Assembly (NCBI GenBank): GCA_963752225.1
Contig: CAVVXS010000007.1
Location: 1,922,001 to 1,986,000 of the forward strand
Length of the DNA stretch: 64,000 nucleotides
Direction: 5' to 3'
Source of the DNA: JBBROS01 sp963752225
GTDB lineage: Bacteria > Pseudomonadota > Alphaproteobacteria > Acetobacterales > Acetobacteraceae
Below the pieces are notes generated by a model that ran no database searches, was not told the origin of the DNA, and saw nothing but the letters and a program-made list of their open reading frames with translations. Both the position numbers and the translations under genes were made by a program. Shown here one piece after another: positions 1 to 7,446 of the stretch (positions within the stretch are counted from its first letter, which is position 1; each line of letters opens with the position of its first letter).

Positions 1-253
1 TGAACAGCCCAACCGGCGTACCCAGGAACCATTGCACCCGGTCGAACGCCTGCGGCCCGGCGGCGGCGGCCATCAGCCACCACACCATCATGACGGCGCC
101 GGCCGACGTCGCGAGCCCGGTCGCCCGGTTCATGATCGACAGGATCGACGTCAGCTCCGGCCGGTATACCTGCAGGTGCGGCGAAAGGGGGCGGCGGACG
201 AGCTGGCCGTCGCTGCGATACGCCACCATCAGGGCGTCACGGACGTCTTTCAT
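1..253 (-). CDS. sdhC: Succinate dehydrogenase cytochrome b556 subunit, N-terminal part
   Basis: Membrane anchor subunit of succinate dehydrogenase (complex II), which helps bind heme b and ubiquinone. The gene is cut by the window edge, so only the first 84 codons are present. The visible protein carries the SdhC signature RPLSPHLQVYRPELTSILSI followed by MNRATG at about residues 21-46, then the start of the first transmembrane helix (AVMMVWWLMAAAA). The usual His of the SILHR motif is Asn here, while the quinone-site Arg is kept. The heme-ligand His would lie outside the window. The ATG at 253 has only a weak, distant GGAG upstream. The rest of an sdhCDAB operon should continue to the left. 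It was identified by translating the minus strand directly. Confidence 0.9.
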   Translation of the reverse strand, partial: MKDVRDALMVAYRSDGQLVRRPLSPHLQVYRPELTSILSIMNRATGLATSAGAVMMVWWLMAAAAGPQAFDRVQWFLGTPVGLF

Positions 254-287
254 TCGGTTGGTCGAACTCCGAGGAGGCAGTGGGGTG

Positions 288-316
288 TTCGTAATCAGCA
301 ACGTGGGCAGGGTCAA
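288..316 (-). promoter_or_regulatory. Candidate promoter for sdhC
   Basis: On the minus strand a TTGACC (-35 position, 311-316) is followed after 17 bases by TACGAA (-10 position, 288-293), about 35 bases before the sdhC start. The -10 matches the consensus poorly (3 of 6), so this is only a candidate. The 254-429 gap between the divergent sdhC and VOC genes must hold both promoters; no other element stands out. Confidence 0.3.
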
Positions 317-429
317 CGAGACTGCAACCGCACTGCACAACGCCGCTCACAACCGCGCTGGCATAATCGGCCCGAACCCGCTTAGGTCTTGCGGCATCGA
401 TTGACCGCCTTGTCCACGAAAGCCGCCGC

Positions 430-1269
430 ATGACCCTGCCCATCCCGCTGATCGACCACGTGATCGTCAATGCCCGCGACGCGCTCGACGACTGCGCCGC
501 GCTGTGGACCCGGCTCGGCTTCCAGCTCACTCCGCGCGGCCACCACACGCTCGGCAGCAGCAACAACCTGGCCGTGCTCGGCACTGACTACATCGAGCTG
601 CTGGGCGTGATGCCCGGTGCCGCCGGACGCACCGACGTCACCCACTGGCCGGCCGGGCTGAATGGTCTGGTGTTCAAGACGGACGACAGCGACGGGCTCT
701 ACGACGCGCTGAGCGAGGCCGGCGCCCCGGTGCTGCCGCCGCAAGCGTTCTCCCGTCCGGTCGATCTCGGCGGAGACCGCGCCCGCGACGCCGCCTTTCG
801 CACGGTGCGGCTGGAAGCGGACGCCTCGCCGGCGGGGCGGATGTTCTTCTGCCACCACCTCACGCCCGAACTGGTCTGGCACGACCCGTGGCGGCGGCAC
901 CCAAACGGCGCCGTTGGCCTGGCCGGCATGGTGATCGCCGCCGCCGACCCGGTCGGCTATGCCGCCCTGTTCGCGCTGCTGTTCGGCGAGGCGGCCGTGC
1001 GCCCGACCGAGCATGGCGCGGTGCTGTCGGCTGGCCTGGCGACAATCGAGGTGACGACGCCGGATGCGGCCGCGATGCGCTTCGGCGACGCCGCTCCGGA
1101 GCTCGAGGGCCGCACCGCGGTGATGGCGGCGCTGCTGGTCCGCACCGCCTCGCTGCGTCTGACCCGGCGGGCGCTCGAAGCCGGGGGCGTGCCGGTGCCG
1201 CCCGGCGACGGCCCGGTGCGGCTTTCGGCCGACGAAGCCGGCGGCCTGGCCCTGATATTCGTCGAGTAA
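430..1269 (+). CDS. VOC-family protein, glyoxalase-like domain
   Basis: 279-residue soluble protein of the vicinal-oxygen-chelate superfamily, resembling the Glyoxalase_3 type. It opens with LIDHVIVNARDALDD and continues with GFQLTPRGHHTLGSSNN and GTDYIELLGV, the usual first beta-alpha-beta-beta-beta module. A second module starts near GLAGMVIAAADPVGYAALF at about residue 160. The His and Glu residues of the first module could bind a metal. The substrate cannot be deduced. The ATG at 430 lacks a strong ribosome-binding site. It lies 9 bases upstream of the secreted-protein gene and is probably co-transcribed with it. Confidence 0.75.
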   Translation: MTLPIPLIDHVIVNARDALDDCAALWTRLGFQLTPRGHHTLGSSNNLAVLGTDYIELLGVMPGAAGRTDVTHWPAGLNGLVFKTDDSDGLYDALSEAGAPVLPPQAFSRPVDLGGDRARDAAFRTVRLEADASPAGRMFFCHHLTPELVWHDPWRRHPNGAVGLAGMVIAAADPVGYAALFALLFGEAAVRPTEHGAVLSAGLATIEVTTPDAAAMRFGDAAPELEGRTAVMAALLVRTASLRLTRRALEAGGVPVPPGDGPVRLSADEAGGLALIFVE

Positions 1270-1278
1270 GGAGGCAAC

Positions 1279-1986
1279 ATGCGATCGACAGCCTTGCGGA
1301 TCGGGATCGTGGCGGCGCTGGTCGCGTCGGGCGCGGCGGCGCAGAGCGGCCCGCCCTTGTCGCTGCCGGAAGCGCCGGCCACGGCCAAGACGCCTGAAAC
1401 CGAAGCCCTCGAGGCGGCCCTGCGCCGGTTCCCGCCGCTGATCGTCGGCAGCAACGTCGAGTCGATCGCCGAGCCCAACCAGGCGGTGCCGCCGCCCTGT
1501 CCGGCGGCCGGCGGCCGGGTCGAGCAGAAAGGCGGCCCGACCATGGAGTTCCTCGGCATCAGCCAGGGCAACCCCGAGCTTTGCCACATGCGAGTGGGCG
1601 GGGAGGAAATGGATGCCTGGTTTGGCATCTGGGGCACCGACTGGCCCGGCGCTGCCTATGCCTATCCCGCGATCAAGCACGCCTTCCATAGCCGCACCGG
1701 CGACGTCGTCGGCTTCGACACGGTCGCCCACCCCGGGGTCGCGCAATGGCACGACCTGATCCGCAACGACGGCGTGGAGGACATCCCGCTGCTCGACAAG
1801 ACCTACCGCGCGGTGAAGCTGGCGCATTACCGGGAAGGCTATGGCGGCAACACCTACCGCTCGGTGGCGACGCTCTGGGTGGACTTGCTGACCGGGCTGC
1901 CGGTCTACGCCACCTACCAGCACATCGCCGGCAAGCCGGAGCTGGACAGCCCGCTAATCCCGACCGCGATCGTGCCGGCGCCGTAG
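1279..1986 (+). CDS. Secreted protein of unknown function
   Basis: 235 residues with a clear Sec signal peptide (basic start, hydrophobic GIVAALVASGAAA, cleavage after AAA-Q near residue 22). The mature part has four cysteines (PCPAAGG and LCHMRVGG regions among them), several aromatic clusters (WFGIWGTDWPGAAYAYP) and a conserved-looking end (YRSVATLWVDLLTGLPVYATY). I do not recognise a family. GGAGG lies 6 bases before the ATG. It is 9 bases after the VOC gene and followed directly by the debranching-type glucosidase, so it may belong to the same transcript. It probably acts in the periplasm. Confidence 0.6.
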   Translation: MRSTALRIGIVAALVASGAAAQSGPPLSLPEAPATAKTPETEALEAALRRFPPLIVGSNVESIAEPNQAVPPPCPAAGGRVEQKGGPTMEFLGISQGNPELCHMRVGGEEMDAWFGIWGTDWPGAAYAYPAIKHAFHSRTGDVVGFDTVAHPGVAQWHDLIRNDGVEDIPLLDKTYRAVKLAHYREGYGGNTYRSVATLWVDLLTGLPVYATYQHIAGKPELDSPLIPTAIVPAP

Positions 1987-2022
1987 GGTGGCCCCGGATC
2001 GCCACTCGGGAACGCCGCTCGG

Positions 2023-3918
2023 GTGAAGGAATGGCTGGAAGCGGACGGCGCCGGCGGGTTCGCGTCCGGCACCGCCGACCTCGTGCGCACAAGGCGCTAC
2101 CACGCGCTGCTGCTGTGCCAGACCGAAGCGGGGCGGTTCGTGCTGGTGAACGGGCTCGAGGCCTTCGTCGACCTGCCGTCCGGCCCGGTGCCGATCAGCA
2201 GCCAATGCTATGACGGCGGCGTCGTGCATCCCGACGGCGCGACCCGAATACGCCTTTTCGCCGCCGAGCCCTGGCCGCGCTGGACCTTCGCCCTGCCGGA
2301 CGGCACCGAACTGATGCAGGAGGTGTTCGTCGCCGGGGGCCAGACCTCGCTGCGCTGGACCCGGACCGGCGCCGGCCCGGCGACCTTACGCGTGCGGCTG
2401 CTGCTGTCGGGCCGCGATTATCACGCGCTGCATCACGAGAACCCAAGCTTCGACTTCACCGCCGAACAGGGGCCGGGCTGGACGCGTTGGCGGCCCTACC
2501 CCGGCCTGCCGCCGGTTGCCGCCTGGGGTGGCGCGTGGCAGGCCGCACCCGATTGGTATCGCCGGTTCCTCTACACGGCCGAGCGGGACCGCGGCCTCGA
2601 CGACACCGAGGACCTGGCCGCGCCCGGCACGCTGTCCTGGGACCTGGCCCGGCCGGCGACGCTTGCCCTGCGCGCCGACACCGCGCCCGCTTGGCCGGTC
2701 GCGATCCTGGCCGAGGCCGAGGCAGCCGAGCGCGGCGCGCAACCGCCGCTGGCGCGCGCCGCCGGGCAGTATGTCGCCCGCCCGGCGGGACGCACGACGA
2801 TCATCGCCGGCTATCCCTGGTTCACCGATTGGGGCCGCGACACCTTCATCAGCATGCGCGGCCTGCTGCTCGCGAAGCCGCGCCCCGGCCCGGGCCGCGT
2901 GTCGGCCAAGCAGCGGATCGCCGCCGAAGCACGCGCGGCGGCCAACCGTGCAATTGCCGAGCAGATCCTGCTCGCCTGGTCCGCCCACGTGGACGGCGGC
3001 ATGCTGCCGAACCGCTTCCCCGACGGCGCCGGGGCGCCCGAATACAACGCCGTGGACGCCAGCTTCTGGTTCGTCATCGCGGTGCACGACCTGCTGGCGG
3101 CCGGCGTCGCGCCGGACGTGGCGGCCCGGCTGCGTTCGGCCTGCCTGGCGATCCTCGAGGGCACCCGGAGAGGCACGCGGTTCGGCATCGGCATGGATCC
3201 GGACGGCCTGGTCCGGGCCGGGGCGCCGGGGCAGCAGCTCACCTGGATGGACGCCAAGGTCGGCGACTGGGTGGTAACGCCGCGGCGCGGCAAGCCGGTG
3301 GAGGTGCAGGCGTTGTGGATCAACGCCCTGCGCAAGGCCGCCGCCTGGCCCGGCGGCGCGGTCTGGGGCGCGCTGGCCGACCACGCTGCCGCCGCCTTCG
3401 CCGAACGCTTCCCCGACCCGGCCAGCGGCGGCTTGTTCGACCTCGTGGACGGGGACGGCGCCGAGCAGCGCCGGGTTCGCCCGAACCAGATCCTGGCGGT
3501 GGGCGGCTTGCCGCACGCGGTGGTGCCGGCGTCGCTCGCGCGCGGCATCGTGGACCTGGTGGAGGCCCGGCTGCTCACCCCGCTCGGCCTGCGCACGCTG
3601 GACCCGGCCGACCCCGACTACCGGCCGCGCTTCGAGGGCGGCCCGCGCGAGCGCGACGGCGCGTATCACCAGGGCACCGCCTGGCCCTGGCTGCTGGGAC
3701 CGTTCGTCGAGGCCTGGCTGCGGGTGCGCGGCGACACGCCGGAGGCGAGGGCGGCGGCACGGGCCCGCTTCCTGCCGCCGCTCTACGCGCATCTGGGTGA
3801 AACCGGGCTGGGTCATGTCAGCGAAGTGGTGGATGGCGACGCCCCGCATCGCCCCGGCGGCTGCCCGTTCCAGGCTTGGTCGCTCGGCGAACTCATGCGG
3901 ATCGAGGCCATGGTATGA
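2023..3918 (+). CDS. Amylo-alpha-1,6-glucosidase (glycogen-debranching-enzyme type)
   Basis: 631-residue glycoside hydrolase of the GDE_N/GDE_C type (GH133-like). The N-terminal module starts with EWLEADGAGGFASGT and has RTRRYHALLL. The C-terminal (alpha/alpha)6 barrel carries YPWFTDWGRDTFIS near residue 263 and GGMLPNRFPD, typical of amylo-1,6-glucosidases that remove branch glucose from glycogen-like glucans. GTG 2023 is the first plausible start, because a stop lies in the same frame at 1984. The four N-terminal residues usually seen before EWL are missing. No signal peptide, so it is cytoplasmic. Its stop overlaps the ATG of the next gene by 4 bases (ATGA), implying coupled translation. 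Confidence 0.85.
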   Translation: MKEWLEADGAGGFASGTADLVRTRRYHALLLCQTEAGRFVLVNGLEAFVDLPSGPVPISSQCYDGGVVHPDGATRIRLFAAEPWPRWTFALPDGTELMQEVFVAGGQTSLRWTRTGAGPATLRVRLLLSGRDYHALHHENPSFDFTAEQGPGWTRWRPYPGLPPVAAWGGAWQAAPDWYRRFLYTAERDRGLDDTEDLAAPGTLSWDLARPATLALRADTAPAWPVAILAEAEAAERGAQPPLARAAGQYVARPAGRTTIIAGYPWFTDWGRDTFISMRGLLLAKPRPGPGRVSAKQRIAAEARAAANRAIAEQILLAWSAHVDGGMLPNRFPDGAGAPEYNAVDASFWFVIAVHDLLAAGVAPDVAARLRSACLAILEGTRRGTRFGIGMDPDGLVRAGAPGQQLTWMDAKVGDWVVTPRRGKPVEVQALWINALRKAAAWPGGAVWGALADHAAAAFAERFPDPASGGLFDLVDGDGAEQRRVRPNQILAVGGLPHAVVPASLARGIVDLVEARLLTPLGLRTLDPADPDYRPRFEGGPRERDGAYHQGTAWPWLLGPFVEAWLRVRGDTPEARAAARARFLPPLYAHLGETGLGHVSEVVDGDAPHRPGGCPFQAWSLGELMRIEAMV

Positions 3919-6647
3919 GCATCCTGGACACCGTCGAGGGCCGCCGGCTGCAGGCCGCCAACCGCGGCGAGGGCTGGCGCCGCTGGGGCCCCTATCTCAG
4001 CGAGCGGCAATGGGGCACGGTGCGGGAGGATTACAGCCCCGGCGGCACCGCCTGGGACTACTTCCCGCACGAACACGCGCGCAGCCGGGCTTATCGCTGG
4101 GGCGAGGACGGCATCGGCGGCTTCGGCGACCAGCGGCTGCAATGGTGCCTGGGCGTGGCACTCTGGAACGGCCACGACCCGATCCTGAAGGAGCGGCTGT
4201 TCGGCTTGACCAACAGCCAGGGCAACCACGGCGAGGACGTCAAGGAGCTCTACTACTACCTCGACGCCACCCCGACCCACTCCTACCTGCGCATGCTGTA
4301 CCGCTACCCGCAGGCCGCGTACCCTTACGAGGCGTTGGTCGCCGAGAACGCCAGGCGCGGCACCGACCAGCCGGAATACGAGCTGATCGACACCGGGGTG
4401 TTCGACGAGAACCGCTATTTCGACGTCTGCGTCGAGTATGCGAAGGCCGCACCCGACAATATCCTGATGCGCGTCACCGTCACCAACCGCGGCCCCGACC
4501 CGGCGCCGCTGACGCTGGTGCCGCAGCTTTGGGCGCGCAACACCTGGTCCTGGCGCAAGGGCTCGCGGCGTCCGCTGCTGCGCGCCGTCGGCAGCCGCGT
4601 CGAGGCGATGCACCCGCGGCTGCAGCTCATGCGGCTCGAATGCGACGCCGGGCTGCCGTTCGTGTTCTGCGAGAACGAAACCAACGTGCGCCGGCTTTAC
4701 GGGATGGATGGGCCGGGCCCGTTCAAGGACGGCATCAACGATCTCGTGGTGCATGGCGACCGCGGCGCGGTCCGCACCGACGCCGGCACCAAATGCGGCG
4801 TGCCGGTGGCCTGGACGATCGAACCCGGCGGCCAACGCCAGGTTCGCCTGCGCTTCCGCCCGGCCGACCGCGACAGCGATCCGTTCTTCTTCTTCGACAC
4901 CATTTTCCAGGAGCGGCGCGACGAGGCCGACGAGTTCTATGCCGCGCTGCAGGTCGACATCGCCGACCACGACGCCCGGCTGATCCAGCGCCAGGCGCTG
5001 GCAGGCATGATCTGGTCCAAGCAGTTCTACCTGTTCGACGTGCGCCGCTGGCTCGACGGCGATCCGGCGCAGCCGAAGCCGCCGCCGGAGCGGACCCGCA
5101 ACCGCGACTGGCGCCATCTCAACAATGGCGACGTCATCTCGATGCCGGACAAGTGGGAATACCCCTGGTACGCCGCCTGGGACCTGGCGTTCCATTGCGC
5201 CACCTTCGCGCTGATCGACCCGGAGTTCGCCAAGGACCAGCTGCTGCTGATGCTGCGCGAATGGTACATGCACCCGAACGGGCAGATCCCGGCCTATGAG
5301 TGGGCGTTCGGCGACGTGAATCCGCCGGTGCACGCATGGGCGGCCTGGCGGGTGTTCGAGATCGACCGGATGCTGACGGGGCGGCCCGACCACGCCTTTC
5401 TCGAGCGGATCTTCCACAAGCTGATGCTGAACTTCACCTGGTGGGTGAACCGCAAGGACGCCGACGACCGCAACATCTTCCAGGGCGGGTTCCTGGGGCT
5501 GGACAATATCGGCGTGTTCGACCGCTCGGCGCCGCTGCCGACCGGCGGTTCGATGGACCAGGCGGACGGCACCGCCTGGATGGCGATGTACACGCTGAAC
5601 CTGCTGCGGATCGCGCTCGAGCTGGCCGGCGACAACCCGGTGTACGAGGACACCGCCACCAAATTCTTCGAGCACTTCCTGTACATCGCCGAGGCGATGG
5701 CGTCGCTGGGGCAGGACGGCACCACCGCGCATGGGCAGGGCTTGTGGTCCGAGACCGACGGCTTCTTCTACGACGCGCTGCGCCTCCCGGACGGGTCGGT
5801 GCAGCGGATGCGGGTCCGCTCGCTGGTGGGATTGATCCCGCTGCTGGCAGTCGAAGTGATCGGCGCCGACGTGATCGACCGCTTGCCCGACTTCGCCATG
5901 CGGCTGCGCTGGTTCCTCGGCTACCGGCCGGATCTCGCCGGGCTGATCTCACGCTGGTCGGAGCCCGGCGCCGGTGAGCGGCGGCTGCTGTCGCTGCTGC
6001 GCGGGCATCGCATGAAGGCTCTGCTGACCCGCATGCTGGACGAAGGCGAGTTCCTGTCCGCGTACGGCATCCGCTCGGTGTCGAAGGCGCATGAAGCGCA
6101 GCCGTTCGTGTTCGAGCATGGCGGCCAAAGCTATGGCGTCACCTACTGCCCGGGCGAAAGCCCCACCAGGCTGTTCGGCGGCAACTCCAACTGGCGCGGC
6201 CCGATCTGGTTCCCGCTCAACTCGCTGCTGATCGAGTCGCTGCGGCGGTTCCACGACTATTACGGCGACGACTTCCTGGTCGAATGCCCGGTCGGCAGCG
6301 GTCAGATGAAGACCCTGGCGGACGTTGCCAACGAAGTGCGCGGCCGGCTGCTCGACCTGTTCCTGCGCCGCCCCGACGGCACCCGCCCGGCGCTCGTGCG
6401 GCAGCGCTTCGGCGAGTGGCCTGGCGAAGAAGCGCTCGAGTTCAACGAGTTCTTTCACGGCGACACCGGCCAGGGCCTCGGTGCCGCGCACCAGACCGGC
6501 TGGACCGGCATGATCGCGATGGAGATCCAGCACCACGCCGCCGTGCTGGCGGGGCGGCCGCTGCCGATGGACCCGCGCCCGGCGGACGCCGCGCCCGAAG
6601 CGGCGCCGATGCCGGGCACGCTGCCGCTCGACGTATTCCCGCCCTGA
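3915..6647 (+). CDS. GH63-like alpha-glucosidase (MGH1-type glycoside hydrolase)
   Basis: 910-residue cytoplasmic enzyme resembling bacterial GH63 glucosidases. It begins GRRLQAANRGEGWRRWGPYL and has SERQWGTVREDYSPGG and LTNSQGNHGEDVKELYYYLD. The catalytic (alpha/alpha)6 barrel part has WDLAFHCATFALIDPEFAKD, NGQIPAYEWAFGDVNPPVHA and GGSMDQADGTAWMAMY. Family members cleave terminal glucose from oligosaccharides or from glucosylglycerate-type solutes; which applies here is not visible. The chosen start is ATG 3915, overlapping the upstream gene by 4 bases; an earlier in-frame start lies inside that gene and adds 13 unlikely residues. With the upstream debranching enzyme it forms a two-gene glucan or compatible-solute module. 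No glycogen synthesis genes lie nearby. Confidence 0.85.
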   Translation: MSILDTVEGRRLQAANRGEGWRRWGPYLSERQWGTVREDYSPGGTAWDYFPHEHARSRAYRWGEDGIGGFGDQRLQWCLGVALWNGHDPILKERLFGLTNSQGNHGEDVKELYYYLDATPTHSYLRMLYRYPQAAYPYEALVAENARRGTDQPEYELIDTGVFDENRYFDVCVEYAKAAPDNILMRVTVTNRGPDPAPLTLVPQLWARNTWSWRKGSRRPLLRAVGSRVEAMHPRLQLMRLECDAGLPFVFCENETNVRRLYGMDGPGPFKDGINDLVVHGDRGAVRTDAGTKCGVPVAWTIEPGGQRQVRLRFRPADRDSDPFFFFDTIFQERRDEADEFYAALQVDIADHDARLIQRQALAGMIWSKQFYLFDVRRWLDGDPAQPKPPPERTRNRDWRHLNNGDVISMPDKWEYPWYAAWDLAFHCATFALIDPEFAKDQLLLMLREWYMHPNGQIPAYEWAFGDVNPPVHAWAAWRVFEIDRMLTGRPDHAFLERIFHKLMLNFTWWVNRKDADDRNIFQGGFLGLDNIGVFDRSAPLPTGGSMDQADGTAWMAMYTLNLLRIALELAGDNPVYEDTATKFFEHFLYIAEAMASLGQDGTTAHGQGLWSETDGFFYDALRLPDGSVQRMRVRSLVGLIPLLAVEVIGADVIDRLPDFAMRLRWFLGYRPDLAGLISRWSEPGAGERRLLSLLRGHRMKALLTRMLDEGEFLSAYGIRSVSKAHEAQPFVFEHGGQSYGVTYCPGESPTRLFGGNSNWRGPIWFPLNSLLIESLRRFHDYYGDDFLVECPVGSGQMKTLADVANEVRGRLLDLFLRRPDGTRPALVRQRFGEWPGEEALEFNEFFHGDTGQGLGAAHQTGWTGMIAMEIQHHAAVLAGRPLPMDPRPADAAPEAAPMPGTLPLDVFPP

Positions 6648-6786
6648 GCCGAGAGCAGCCGGAGAGCAACTCAAGCCGATTAAACCGATCCGGTTCGGTC
6701 GGATGTTGCTTTAGCTTTAAGGTGGAATGAACAAACTCGCGTGCTCGGGTCTTTCTTGGACGGTCGCCGCAGCGCATACAGGTTGA

Positions 6787-7407
6787 ATGCCGGAACTGCC
6801 TGATCTACCGCCCGCGGCCTTCGACAAGCTCGACCCGACCCCCGATCCGGTCTTCTACGAACAGCCTCGTTTCGTCACACACATCGACGACGGCGCGATT
6901 GCCGCGGTCACCGGGATCTACCGCGACGTGCTGCCGCGCGGCGGCGACCTGCTCGACCTCATGAGCAGCTGGGTCAGCCATTTGCCGCCCGGCATCGACT
7001 ACGCGTCCGTCGTGGGCCACGGCATGAATGCGGCCGAGCTGGCGGCCAATCCCCGGCTGACAAGCTGGTTCCTGCAGGACCTCAACGCCGAGCCGGAGCT
7101 GCCGCTGCCGGACGCCTCGTTCGACGCCGCGACGTTGTGCGTGTCGGTGCAATACCTGCAGCGTCCGGTCACGGTGTTCACCGCCGTTCGCCGGGTCTTG
7201 CGGCCCGGCGCGCCGTTCGTGGTGACATTCAGCAACCGCTGCTTCCCGACCAAGGCGGTGGCGATCTGGCAGGTGCTGGACGGACCCAACCAGCAGGCCC
7301 TGGTGCTCGCCTATCTGCAAGCCGCCGGGTTCACCCGCCTCTCGAGCAGCAGCGCCACGCCGGATGGCGGCGATCCGCTCTGGGCCGCCATCGGCCGTGC
7401 CCCGTGA
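6787..7407 (+). CDS. SAM-dependent methyltransferase-like protein
   Basis: 206 residues resembling class I methyltransferases (Methyltransf_11-like). The order of elements fits: DVLPRGGDLLDLMSSWVSHLP in place of motif I, GMNAAELAANPRL, DLNAEPELPLPDASFDAATL (the acidic loop before the fourth strand), and VLRPGAPFVVTFSNRCFP. The glycine-rich motif I is weak (LDLMSSWVS instead of DxGxGxG). Related proteins occur in many alphaproteobacteria and cyanobacteria with unknown substrates. It lies 139 bases after the glucosidase pair and ends head-to-head with the beta-helix gene. A short AGG precedes the ATG. Confidence 0.7.
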   Translation: MPELPDLPPAAFDKLDPTPDPVFYEQPRFVTHIDDGAIAAVTGIYRDVLPRGGDLLDLMSSWVSHLPPGIDYASVVGHGMNAAELAANPRLTSWFLQDLNAEPELPLPDASFDAATLCVSVQYLQRPVTVFTAVRRVLRPGAPFVVTFSNRCFPTKAVAIWQVLDGPNQQALVLAYLQAAGFTRLSSSSATPDGGDPLWAAIGRAP

Positions 7408-7414
7408 CGCCGCG

Positions 7415-7432
7415 TCCCCGCCCGCGCGGGGA
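7415..7432. terminator. Convergent hairpin between methyltransferase and beta-helix genes
   Basis: Perfect 7-base inverted repeat (TCCCCGC / GCGGGGA) with a CCGC loop in the 39-base space between two converging genes. There is no T-run on either side, so termination by the hairpin alone is unproven. It could serve both strands. Confidence 0.45.
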
Positions 7433-7446
7433 TGGGGCCGATCCGG

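Noticed and set aside
382..1923. Long open frame on the minus strand opposite the VOC and secreted-protein genes
   Set aside because: It is rich in Arg, Gly, His and Ala with no recognisable domains, as expected for the antisense frame of GC-rich genes; the plus-strand genes have motifs and ribosome-binding sites.
6727..6786. 19-codon ORF directly before the methyltransferase gene (ends TGA, then ATG)
   Set aside because: The AAGGTGG before its ATG is only 1-2 bases away, too close to act as a normal ribosome-binding site, and no homology is apparent.
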